This document shows positions 11,426 to 20,899 of a DNA stretch of 64,000 nt, one piece after another. Source of the stretch: Beroe ovata (Eukaryota; Ctenophora; Nuda; Beroida; Beroidae); contig CAMPET010000173.1 of NCBI GenBank assembly GCA_946803715.1, forward strand, positions 76,548 through 140,547, in the 5' to 3' direction. The notes below the pieces were generated by a model, which saw nothing but the letters and a program-made list of their open reading frames with translations, had not been told where the DNA came from and made no database searches. The position numbers were made by a program, and so were the translations under genes. Position 1 is the stretch's first letter, and the number at the start of each line of letters is the position of its first letter.

Positions 11426-14400
11426 NNNNNNNNNNNNNNNNNNNNNNNNNNNNNNNNNNNNNNNNNNNNNNNNNNNNNNNNNNNNNNNNNNNNNNNNGTG
11501 TGTGTATGTGTGTGTGTGTGTGTACACTCTCACTGCAAGAAGTGTTGACAGGAATCCACACCGGCGTCGAACGTTGACAGTAATTGGAGCTTTCGTAAGC
11601 TTTATACAGCTCTTCAAGTTGTTCGTTTTTTCGTTCTCAGCACACAAACACATTGTACTTTGGAAAATATGTATTTCTTCCTGCTTGATCGCGGATTTAT
11701 GATCATCGCTTTAGGAGAAAATTTTTTGGGAAAGCCCACTCGATTTGTTCTGCTAACCAATCAATTACATTGTTTTATAATGCGGTCCTCATTTCCAGGA
11801 AAGTGTGATGTACTCTCAATTTGAAAGACAGTTCACTGACTTTTTGCGAAGCCACCTCAGTCACCTTGACTTTGCAGATAAGAACAGGGCTTCAGAAAGA
11901 GCAGTTATCTCGCAAATGAACAAACATCTGACGAATGCTTGCAGAGGAACAAATGGTGACGTCACGAATGGGCACGGCGAAGAAATTCGCAAACGAGAAA
12001 ACTTAAGTGACTTGCCCGCTCGTCAATTACACCACGACCATTTCAAACCAGCCTTGGTTAGATCACTGAAATCGGAAGAACTGGCTCAAGCCCATGTGTG
12101 TTTTTCTCAGGAGTTACTCCGAACAGGCGACTTCAACCTAGCTCTGACGGAGCTTTGTCAAGCCATCAAGAACTGTACCACCATCCAGACATTCAGACAG
12201 ATACTTGTCACCAGAGTGACTGTGTTATTCAGGATGAAATGCTTGGCCCAGTGCCAATCTGATATGGTCTTGTTGAGAACCATGTGCTGTGGTGAGTGTA
12301 GGGATAAACTGTTCGGGAAGATTGGTAATCCTGCACTACATCAGAAGTACCAAGTTTTCTTGGATAAATTTGGGGTTTGCTCATCCTGTACAATGGACAG
12401 AATAACGCGGATATCAGTCAGCAAAATAGTGAAGAAATTGTCGTCTACAGGTGAACACTGTACAACCCATAATCCACCAAGAGACCTTATCATACCAGAG
12501 ATAACAGACCCCTTATCTGACGAATACCCTTACGTATCTCGCAGTGTAGAAATCAGGACCACACCCGACAAAGGTCGTCATGTGGTCGCCAGGCGACCAC
12601 TACAAATAGGGGACATAATTGCGGTGGAGGACGCACAAACCTGGACACTTCTCCCGCAGAAATGGGACTCACATTGTCAACTGTGTCTCAATATCTGTCG
12701 CCAAGCCCCTCTACCCTGTCTAGAATGTCCTGATGTTGTGTACTGCTCAGTGGAATGTATGGTCTCGGACACTACCCACAAGTTGGAATGTGGCTACATG
12801 CCCGCTCTCATGACCTTGCCTAAAACTGCGTATCTCACGTTCAGGACTGTGATAATGTTTAGAGATGATATAATCAGGGAATCAAGAGGAATGGATACCT
12901 CACTAGGGTACAAACAAGTTTCAGATCTGATCACAAACCTCGAACATAGGATACCAGTGGACATTGCGCGCCGCGCAGCACTTGCTATCTTCCTGAATAA
13001 TCTTGTGGAGGAGCTGGGAGTTTTCAAGACGTGTGACATGGGTGCCATAGTAACTGGAACACAGTATGGTAGTGTTGGAGAGATTGGTGATATGGCATTG
13101 TGTCACCAATCCATAGATCTGACAGCTCTCTACACCACAACCACCTCCCTCCTACTCAAATACCTACAGAGCTACCCGTGCAACGCTCACGAAATATCAG
13201 AACTCCAGCTCACACCAGAATTCAGATACTCTGCTTTAGAGGACATAGGAGCAGGGGCCTTCCCCTTCCTAAGTCTGATTAATCACTCGTGCAACCCTAA
13301 CGTAACCCGTCACTCGCTCGGTCACGTGACGGTTCTGAGAGTACTGCGGAGTATCGGTGAAGGACAGGAGCTGTGTGATAACTATGGATACCACTACGCC
13401 ATGCACACGGTCGCAGAACGGAGCAAAGCGCTCAAGTCGCAGTATCTGTTTGTGTGTCGGTGTGTACCATGTGTAGAGGGAACTAGGAGGTGGAGTGTGT
13501 TTAGTGATATACCGGGAGATGTCGTGTTCAGGTGTGGTGTGTGTAAGGTGAGAATTAGTGAAGAGGGAAGGAGGTGTGAGCAGTGTGGCAGAAATCTGAC
13601 TAAGTTCATACGAAGAATCAGAGAATTGGAGACAAGTGTGAGGAATATTACTGCTCTGTTTGTAAGTGGGACTCGTTTGAGTGTGGATATGGCTCCCGTG
13701 ATTGAATATTTGACTCTGTGTGAAACTCATACCATACCACCTTTCACAATGTACAATGAATGTCAGGAAGTTTTGAAACAGAAATGGAATTTAGAATCAA
13801 ATTTGAGCAGAGGGGTTCAATAATGATGTTTCCTTGTCTGGTACTTTTTGTAGGTAGTTTTCGGATAATACTAATAGGTTTTGAGCAGAGGGGTTCAATA
13901 ATGATGTTTCTTTGTCTGGTACTTTTTGTAGGTAGTTTTCGGATAATAAATAGGTCAACAATAGTTTTTCTGGGTGAGATCAAATAAGGAAATATTTACA
14001 AATGTAATTTTAAACATCACTCAAAATCACTCAAATATTGCTAAGCGGCATCTCAGAATCACACGTCTGATTCTCGTAGATGGTGTAAGCAGAACACTTG
14101 GAGTAAGTAGACTCATCCAAGACTCGCTCATTCTCCACATCACCGAATGAAGTCAGGAATGGGTGGTCGAGAGCTTCATCAAATCGGATCCGATCATGTT
14201 CATCTCTCTTCAGCATCTTCCTGATGAGATCTCTTGCGGAGTGGGATACGAGGTCGGGGAAGAAGACGGTGGCTCGACGGACGTGGTCCTCATCGTAGAA
14301 GGGGAGGGCTCCGGCCAGGATCTCGAATAGGACAACCCCACACGACCATATGGTCGTAGGTTCTGGTCGGTAGCCCGTGTTGTTGATCCATTCAGGAGGG

Positions 14401-16021
14401 GAGAAGGCAGGGGTACCGTAGGTACCGTAGAAAACCTCCTCGTTGGCGTAGGTGGACGACCCGAAGTCGATGATCTTGATGTGGTAGTTGTAGGCGTTGA
14501 CAAGGATGTTCTCCGACTTTATGTCTCGGTGGAAGATTAGGTTGAGGTCGAGGTAGCTGCAGGCGGAGATGAGTTGCTTGCCAATAGAGGATCCGACAGC
14601 ATCATTCTGAGGTCCATACTTGCTGATGAACTCGTGAATGTCCATCGACGCAAGTGGACGTTCAAGAACAAGCGCAAACTTGTTCTTGAATTCGTAGAGG
14701 TCAACAAGGGATATGATGTTGTGGTGGTCAAGGGCGTTGAGGAATACAGCTTCAGCGGGGAGTTTCTGCTTCTGCACTTTGAGTATGGACTCAACATGTT
14801 TCTTCTTCACAATCTTAACAGCAACAGTTCGGAAGGTGGAGATTTGGGTGGCTTCGACGATCTTGCCGTAGGAGCCACATCCGAGAGTCTTACCAAGTGT
14901 GTACTTGGATTTGAACTCTCTTTTGTCGTTGTCGGAAATAGAGTCGAGGATGTGAGAGAATTTGCTTCCCATGATGGGTGTTGTTGTTTTGTTACTTGGA
15001 AGGAAGTGGACGATGAAACTGATGATTTTCGAGATGGATGGCGATAACTTATACCCTCTGGATCGAGGTTCAGATCTTGTTAATCGGCAAGTGGTGTCAA
15101 GGATGTGGCATGATGATGGTAGTGGGCGCGATTGGAATGTTCTAGTAGGTGTCATGCAAGCGGGTGCTCGATGTTACACGAGACGCTTCTTTCATGAATG
15201 GTGTCAACGACGAGACCGGGTGACATTTTACTCTATGTGCTGTCTGGGTCAGGTGACCATGGTGATTTGACATGAATTAGGAAGAACATTTAAAGATGTA
15301 TGTGGAAGGAATCGTAGATATGGCCGAGGGGGTAAAATCAATAATCATAACAGGTAACTAGAGTAATAGAATTAGACTCACGGGAAAGTTTTGGACTTGT
15401 ATGTGCCCGTTGAGAAGTAGACCCGCCCATTTTGTGGTAAGTTTGTTCAGATCATCTTCTGATTTACAGATTCCTTCCTTAACGTTGAAAAATACCATAG
15501 TCGGCTTGCCTCGCTTCGATTGGGCCAGCAACTTCTCCGTATCAATATTCCCTGGCAAATATTATAGGTCAAGTAGAGTGACCGCAGTCGAAGGGAGACA
15601 TTCCGGACCGCATACTATTTCGAAGAGTCACACAGAATGCAAGTCCCGAACTAACCTGCAGTGGGGTCGAACTGGATGCCAGGACCCTTATCGAATGCTT
15701 CTTTTCTCTCCCTCTCCTCCTCCTCCACTTCTTCCCTTTCCCATTCCCGTGCTATTCTGTCCCAGTCTGACGAAGGGGTGATGTTACCCGGGGGCAAAAT
15801 GCAAAAATTGGATATGTGCACAGATTCGATCTGGATCATTAGGGTGAAGATAAAGTTGACAGTACAATAAGGATATGATTGATAATAATGGAAGGGAAGG
15901 TAACGCTAACAAGAGTTAAAAACTTCATCGAATTTGTACCTTTTTGTGTATATTCTGATTTCTTCTTGCCTCCAGCAACTCTGATCCAACACACAAGCAC
16001 TAATATGTCTGTCAACCTCAT
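9919..16021 (-). CDS. MESD: MESD, LRP-receptor chaperone (five coding exons)
   Basis: ER chaperone that folds beta-propeller/EGF modules of LDL-receptor-related proteins (known for the family). Exons on the minus strand: 16021-15940 (signal peptide MRLTDILVLVCWIRVAGG then KKKSEY), 15766-15656 (acidic DWDRIAREWEREE, ending FDPTAG), 15551-15382 (thioredoxin-like core, KRGKPTMVFFNVKEG and KWAGLLLNG), 10429-10279 (INRAIFMVQDGASSYEVKNF, the counterpart of vertebrate SDRAIFMLRDGSY) and 10169-9919 (Lys/Glu-rich tail). All joins keep frame with GT-AG sites. The tail ends KSEL, a KDEL-like ER-retention signal where mammals have REDL. The third intron is about 5 kb and contains the SMYD4-like and PIM-like genes. 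Assigned from family recall; confident because every exon aligns in order. Confidence 0.88.
10430..11807. other. MESD intron segment before the SMYD4-like gene
   Basis: Intronic to MESD. It holds a short direct repeat (ATGATGTTGCTTCTTCAT twice near 10980-11020), a single n at 11166 and a GT microsatellite around an assembly gap. No exon is seen. Confidence 0.6.
11396..11522. repeat. (GT)n microsatellite with a 72-bp N gap
   Basis: GT repeats run into N at 11426-11497 and resume as GT after the gap, so the unread sequence is probably more of the same dinucleotide repeat. Confidence 0.9.
11808..13823 (+). CDS. SMYD4: SMYD4-like SET/MYND protein, single exon
   Basis: Predicted protein-lysine methyltransferase-family protein of 671 residues in one uninterrupted exon. 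Order: N-terminal helical/TPR-like region (about 85-180); start of the SET domain near 246 (RSVEIRTTPDKGRHVVARR); MYND zinc finger at about 291-329 (CQLC, CLEC, VVYCSVEC, HKLEC); SET core with LINHSCNPNV at 491-500 and DNYGYHYA; post-SET cysteines (CRCVPC at 551-556, CGVC, CEQC). The NHSCxPN cofactor motif is intact, so activity is plausible. The ATG at 11808 follows an acceptor-like atttccag at 11791-11798. It lies inside MESD intron 3 in opposite orientation. The stop codon falls within the first copy of a tandem duplication. SMYD4 is preferred over SMYD1/2/3 because of the TPR region ahead of the split SET domain; the exact subfamily is less certain. Confidence 0.8.
   Translation: MYSQFERQFTDFLRSHLSHLDFADKNRASERAVISQMNKHLTNACRGTNGDVTNGHGEEIRKRENLSDLPARQLHHDHFKPALVRSLKSEELAQAHVCFSQELLRTGDFNLALTELCQAIKNCTTIQTFRQILVTRVTVLFRMKCLAQCQSDMVLLRTMCCGECRDKLFGKIGNPALHQKYQVFLDKFGVCSSCTMDRITRISVSKIVKKLSSTGEHCTTHNPPRDLIIPEITDPLSDEYPYVSRSVEIRTTPDKGRHVVARRPLQIGDIIAVEDAQTWTLLPQKWDSHCQLCLNICRQAPLPCLECPDVVYCSVECMVSDTTHKLECGYMPALMTLPKTAYLTFRTVIMFRDDIIRESRGMDTSLGYKQVSDLITNLEHRIPVDIARRAALAIFLNNLVEELGVFKTCDMGAIVTGTQYGSVGEIGDMALCHQSIDLTALYTTTTSLLLKYLQSYPCNAHEISELQLTPEFRYSALEDIGAGAFPFLSLINHSCNPNVTRHSLGHVTVLRVLRSIGEGQELCDNYGYHYAMHTVAERSKALKSQYLFVCRCVPCVEGTRRWSVFSDIPGDVVFRCGVCKVRISEEGRRCEQCGRNLTKFIRRIRELETSVRNITALFVSGTRLSVDMAPVIEYLTLCETHTIPPFTMYNECQEVLKQKWNLESNLSRGVQ
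13803..13951 (+). repeat. 77-78 bp tandem duplication at the 3' end of the SMYD4-like gene
   Basis: A unit beginning TTTGAGCAGAGGGGTTCAAT and ending GGTAGTTTTCGGATAATA occurs twice in direct succession (about 13803 and 13880) with one or two differences. The SMYD4-like TAA stop (13821-13823) lies in the first copy, so the last coding codons are also repeated in the 3' UTR. It looks like a recent local duplication. Confidence 0.9.
14031..14972 (-). CDS. PIM-like Ser/Thr kinase with N-terminal myristoylation motif
   Basis: Single-exon kinase of 313 residues. The start is placed at 14972 because the kinase-like sequence begins there; the longer frame upstream has no homology and probably represents UTR. 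Motifs: glycine loop GCGSYG (31-36), AVKIVKK with K53, HRD at 148-150 (FHRDIKSEN), DFG at 169-171 and SPPEW in the activation segment. The hinge reads LERPLASMD, matching the proline-containing hinge (ERPxP) characteristic of PIM kinases. PIM kinases are constitutively active and usually lack lipid anchors. Here the N-terminus is MGSKFS, fitting the MGxxxS/T N-myristoylation consensus. It is nested in MESD intron 3 on the same strand, downstream of and convergent with the SMYD4-like gene. A proper acceptor (ccacttccttccaag) ends 22 nt before the ATG. Confidence 0.8.
   Translation of the reverse strand: MGSKFSHILDSISDNDKREFKSKYTLGKTLGCGSYGKIVEATQISTFRTVAVKIVKKKHVESILKVQKQKLPAEAVFLNALDHHNIISLVDLYEFKNKFALVLERPLASMDIHEFISKYGPQNDAVGSSIGKQLISACSYLDLNLIFHRDIKSENILVNAYNYHIKIIDFGSSTYANEEVFYGTYGTPAFSPPEWINNTGYRPEPTTIWSCGVVLFEILAGALPFYDEDHVRRATVFFPDLVSHSARDLIRKMLKRDEHDRIRFDEALDHPFLTSFGDVENERVLDESTYSKCSAYTIYENQTCDSEMPLSNI
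15767..15939 (-). other. Start of MESD transcript region: intron 1
   Basis: Short first intron of MESD (donor AAAG|gtacaa, acceptor cgtcag). An in-frame but longer reading from the intron would include no recognisable MESD sequence, which is why the acceptor at 15767 is chosen. Confidence 0.6.
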
Positions 16022-16461
16022 GTATACATGGACTAAATATTAGGGGGTTGCAATTATCATGGAATAAACTAAATTTTGGGATACATAAGCTTGATAAGAA
16101 TTGATCAAATTGAATGAAGGAGGTATCTATAATAACAGGATATCGAATTCAATCATGCCATCCAATACGCTGGATTTTCGAAATACCACGATTATAAATC
16201 CACAAAATTATCTGTAAAAATATATGCTTATCTCAAGTCAAAAAGTGAATAAAAATGTATCAAAAATACAAATCTCTTAAGAACAATAAAACATTCAATC
16301 TAATACCGCTAAAACCAGTAAAATTGGCAAAAATTCATATCTAATACCACTGAAACACTCGATATAAACGCTTAACTTTAAAACTGTGAAGTGTTATTAA
16401 TATTCTGAGACTTCAAAATTTTTGTCCATGATCAATACAAGTCACATTGGCAGTTTTCACC

Positions 16462-19400
16462 CTAAGACAAAGCACAATCACTAATATCAACCAACTTTGC
16501 ATACTCACACTTGATCAAACAATCGAGAAACTTCTTGGATGCCACCTCAGCCGTATCACCAACTACAACTCCACTCTTCTCAACAAACTCAATCAGATCA
16601 AACTGATCCACAAAATTAACCGCATCATTCCTCTCAATCGTGCAAATCAGGATATTCATCACTTCAATAACCAGATACCGTAAATCAGTACCGAAACTGT
16701 CCAGAAAAACTTCAACCGCCATCACGAAGCCAGCGCTATTCGGTTTACCGATTTCAGTGGTGGAATTCCCGAGTATGGAACCATTGCTGCCGAGAAACTC
16801 AATCTTTTGGTGTTTGAGAAGGTTCCAAATTTTGGTGTGTAAGTTTTTAGGTGATCGACCGAGTACGCCATTGATGAAACGATGTTTCGCCCACTCACCC
16901 ATTGATGAGAAATCATTGCTATTCTTGAGAAACTTCCTGATTTCCTGTTTCAATGCGTTCGGCGATAGCTCCTCCATCACTATATTCTGTTCAAAGAGGA
17001 GGGTGTCCAAAACATGGATCATGGACCCAATCCTCACAACGGATATCCCCTCGAAATACTCGGGGTGATCCACCAAAGTCTGGGAGAGATAGATTAGGAA
17101 CTCCTGCTGCAGAGAAACATGGATCAGACTCTGTTCCCGGATTGTTCCGTGGAGAATCTCTTCCAGATCCTGTGGATTCATCGGTTCCTCTATCAGGATC
17201 TGTGGATGACCGTACACGCCGAGACTCAACGCCCGTCCCGACACGAGGATTGTCGAGAGTTCCGGCGCCAAACTGTCGACGGTCCGGCCGAGGAATGCCG
17301 CGGCGCACCTCAGCGCCACCCAGTTACTCTCCATGGTCCTGTAGTGGTACTCCAATAGATCTGTAATCGTCTCTCCATCGATCAGGAAATCACTCCCTCC
17401 TCGAGTTGACATTTCTATGAGAGCTATCACGTTGGTGGCAGAGGGTGGCTCACTCTTGATCCTCAGGAGTAGCTCAGCGTCGGATAACTCTCTGAATTTC
17501 GCACTCATCTCACTAAACCGTTCCGTTGGAGGAGGGTCGGAGACTGGAGTAGGTGTACTTGCCTCGGAGATGTTCCTTATCGATAGTGACTTCCGGGTGA
17601 GTGTCGGACTGGCCAGGACTCTGTTGCTGTTAAAATCAATATCAGCTGAGTCGTGGAGCTGCATCTCGATCTTCTTAGCGACCGGCATGAGTTCTTGGAG
17701 CTTAGCCACTTTTATGGAGATGTTCTTGTAACAGCCACTTTGGAGTAGGTTGAGAACACTAAGCAGCGGCTTGCTGTTTGTCTTGAAGAGGCCAGGAGTT
17801 AACAGAATGATGAATGTTGGTCTTTCGGCGTGACGCCAGTTTGCTCTCAGGAACTTCAGGTGAATCTTGATACTATCAGCGATGTAGGATTCATCCTTGG
17901 AGATGTAGAAGTCCTGCTTATCAAGGAACAGGGGAACACACATCACTGTCTTGCCACCAATCTTCCAGAGTCGGGAAGTGCACAGAGCTCCCAGGGGTCG
18001 CTTGGGTCGCCCGGTCAGTCCCAAACTGGGGTCAGCGCCATGGTAGAAGAGCAGGTCAACCAGCTTGGAACTGGGCCAAATGTAGACGGATTCTATTTGC
18101 GTTGGGGTCTGGGTTGTGATGCCGTAAGTTGAGAGAAGTCCCTGGAAGGACATAGACTCTGAAAGAAGGGAGATCTGGATGACGGGCCCACTATCGGACC
18201 GGTTATCAGGCATCTTCAACTTCCTGTAATCCAACTCATTGGGATGGAGAAGCTGTCTCTCAAGAAGATCTGTCAGAATGAGCAGTGATTGTGACACCAC
18301 TGACGGATGCTGCTTGACACACTCATAGCTCCCGGATACGCAGTGGAAGTTTGATGGTATCGCGGGGAAACCATCATGGTCATAGATCACCGAGTTGATG
18401 ATATCCCGGTATTTTGAGAGATGTTCAACCTTCCCTTCGAATATGTTTGTCATCATCTGAAACAGAATGAGGCGTGGGAACTCATTACAGTCACCAATAA
18501 AGCGCTTGTAACCATGGCTACCAAGAAGTTCACTATCAATGCAGCTATCCATTTCCTCGATAAGCACTGTATCTTCAACAACAAACGCGGGGAATCCTCT
18601 GATAGTGATCAACGCTGCATCCACTTCCCTACTCTTGGACTCCTTGGGGAGCAAGTTATGCAAGATATTCATATTTCTGTACAGCGCATCAGGGTCTACA
18701 AACAGAGCACTCTCGTGCGAACCCCTCTCCCCGAACAAGTTGAGTCCATCGCACGCCTGTAGGGCGGCTACCGTCATCCCGACACTACTGGCGGACAGTT
18801 CCGGTTCGCCCTCGGCCCAGTGCCCATGATCCCGGATACGGTACGCACGTTGCACGTAGTACACGAGGTTCTGTATGATGTGGCACTCATGGAGGGTGTA
18901 CACCAAGGTGAGACCACTGCGTACCATTTGGGAGAGGTAGAAGAGGTAGAGAGATACAGGTTGGAGCTGAAAATGAGTGAAAATCAATTAAAAATCAATT
19001 AAGATGTACACCAATTAACTTTAAGCTCTACCCACCCAGTTCCTGAGTTTCCGCAGATATCAATAAAGTTATTAAGGAAGTTATCACCGATTCAAACATA
19101 CCTGCAGTTTGATGTTCTCTCTGGACAGTTCTTGACCTGTCTCCGGATTCAATAGAACTTGTAAACAATGATCCGGGTTTTTATCTATCTTGAACTTCTC
19201 CAGCCAACTCAACTGCCTGCAGGGGAGCAGGTTTTTAACTTGAATCTGTGCCAAAACTCGAGAGTCAAAATTTTCATTTCAGATGAAGTTGATAATTCTC
19301 ACATTGTGAAGCAGCGGAGGATGGCTCTCATGGTTTTGATCGCTGTTTGCTGCAGCTCAATGCTATGTCCAGAACCAACCGATATTCTGTCAAAAACCTG

Positions 19401-19820
19401 GAAAAATGAATTATATTGAGGTTCGCGATCATTGAAAAAATAACTCTGTTCTTTGATTTTGTCGACAAAGAAGACCCAGGAAAATTGCACGGCCTATCAA
19501 TTCACCTTGCTGAGTCCCCATAGGGTGACAGCAGTGTACACGTTATCTGTTACATGTGCCACATCCGGCTCTCCACTCGGAAACAAACCCAGAGCACAGC
19601 TCTGCCGTGATATCACGTGAGAGTGAACCCACGCGTAGTAGTAATCCGCTAGGGGCTGACCAATCAGCGCGCTCGGAGAGAATGAGTTGCGTGACGTCAC
19701 CATAGCAACAGGGTTGCTGGCGGAGTTCATTGTGATGTTCAGTGTGCTGCAGCAGTCCGCGGCAAGGGAGGAGTTGTGGTGGAGGGAGGAGGGAGGGGGA
19801 AGGATGTCTGTTGCTGCCAT
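16462..19820 (-). CDS. PHKB: Phosphorylase kinase regulatory subunit beta
   Basis: Regulatory beta subunit of phosphorylase b kinase, which activates glycogen phosphorylase in response to phosphorylation and calcium. Exons: 19820-19506, 19397-19303, 19216-19102, then one very large exon 18966-16462; phases agree and give about 1009 residues (human about 1093). The N-terminal glucoamylase-like region has CALGLFPSG and HVTDNVYTAVTLWGL. The large exon has LQPVSLYLFYLSQM, WAEGEPELSASSVGM, DAALITIRGFPAFVVED, YGITTQTPTQIE and LGLTGRPKRPLG. The matches are closer to PHKB than PHKA (TYGIQTQTPQQVE, SGRPDRPIG in PHKB), and the first exon has the beta-type start. The C-terminus ends CALS, a CAAX box; both PHK alpha and beta are farnesylated in mammals. 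The gene follows ARFGEF on the same strand. Confidence 0.9.
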
Positions 19821-20892
19821 GCCCTATTCGGGAAGTATTTCTTTAGAGTTTAGAACAAAAGTGATAAATTTGAACAGTATTCGTTTCAAATGTTAAAATC
19901 GATCAGGTTTCAATGAAATGGAGGCACTGATTAGCTTAAATAAAAGCAAAAGACAATGGATAAACTGATACTTCAATATTGTTTGACTTTGAGCAACAGC
20001 AAAATCACTGAATCACATTATAGTTGTACTCAGATTTACTCAAAACAAAGTTACTCGAATAAGCAAAACTTAAGAATTCTTTGGAGAAATCATCGTACTT
20101 TAATAGCATGTGGATCGAAAAAGATTTCGAAACATTTAACCTATTCGACGTTTTAACTAATTAGAAGTGTTGGTTGATAAGATATCAATTATAATCAACA
20201 TAAATTACAACTATAATTTTCATCCGATTTTCTGATACTTATCTCATTACATAACTTACATAATATCAAGAAAAGTATACTGACTACAGCGGGACCAGCC
20301 CAAAAGTGTGAACATCCCATATCTTTATCTAAACAACACAATCATGATATTTGTCCACTGAGTGTTTATTTTAAAAGAGGGTAGTTTGAGTGTCGAGATC
20401 AGTTGATCTGTCATTGGTGATTGAGGCATATGAGGGGAATGAATCATTTTTCGAACTTACCAAGACAATCTCAATCTCCATTAATTCCAAATCCATTGGA
20501 GCGAGTTATCCGTTTTGAATAATCAATAGAACTACAAAACTACACAAATTCTAAACCGTTCTAACGGGATGGGAATCAGCATGGGAAAATTCTCAACATG
20601 ATTACATCATCTTTACAGCAACTCTGTTAAATATTGGCGAGTTGTTGCATTTTCACATTTGCAGCAGCTTGGATTGCAATATTGGAGTGATTGTGTAAAA
20701 GTGCGACATCCTATAGATATCCTATGATCAAGGTTTGAGAGGGGCTTGCATGAAGGAATGAATCAGACATCAAAAGCTCATTTTCCTCCCAAAAGTTCAT
20801 TTCCTGGCAGATCAACACGCGCGTCGTGGCGTAATCAGCACGTGCGCGTGCGTCACGTGCTACTTGCACGTGTCGTCGTGTCAGGTCTGAGG
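19821..20892. other. Intergenic PHKB-ARFGEF interval
   Basis: About 1.07 kb between the PHKB start and the ARFGEF stop on the same strand. It must contain the ARFGEF 3' UTR and the PHKB promoter. No further exon is seen. Four CACGTG sites cluster at its right end (20839-20899). Confidence 0.6.
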
Positions 20893-20899
20893 TCACGTG
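20839..20899. promoter_or_regulatory. Cluster of four CACGTG E-boxes at the ARFGEF stop codon
   Basis: CACGTG occurs at 20839, 20854, 20867 and 20894; the last overlaps the ARFGEF TGA (20893-20895). Contexts are TCACGTG and GCACGTG, like the cluster near 9.2 kb. Confidence 0.45.

Noticed and set aside
13269-13730. 153-residue antisense frame opposite the SMYD4-like gene
   Set aside because: Shadow of the SET-domain coding sequence; no protein features of its own.
14973-15155. Upstream in-frame extension of the PIM-like kinase (61 residues)
   Set aside because: No kinase homology, low-complexity Ser/Arg composition, crosses a good splice acceptor at 14995; treated as UTR.
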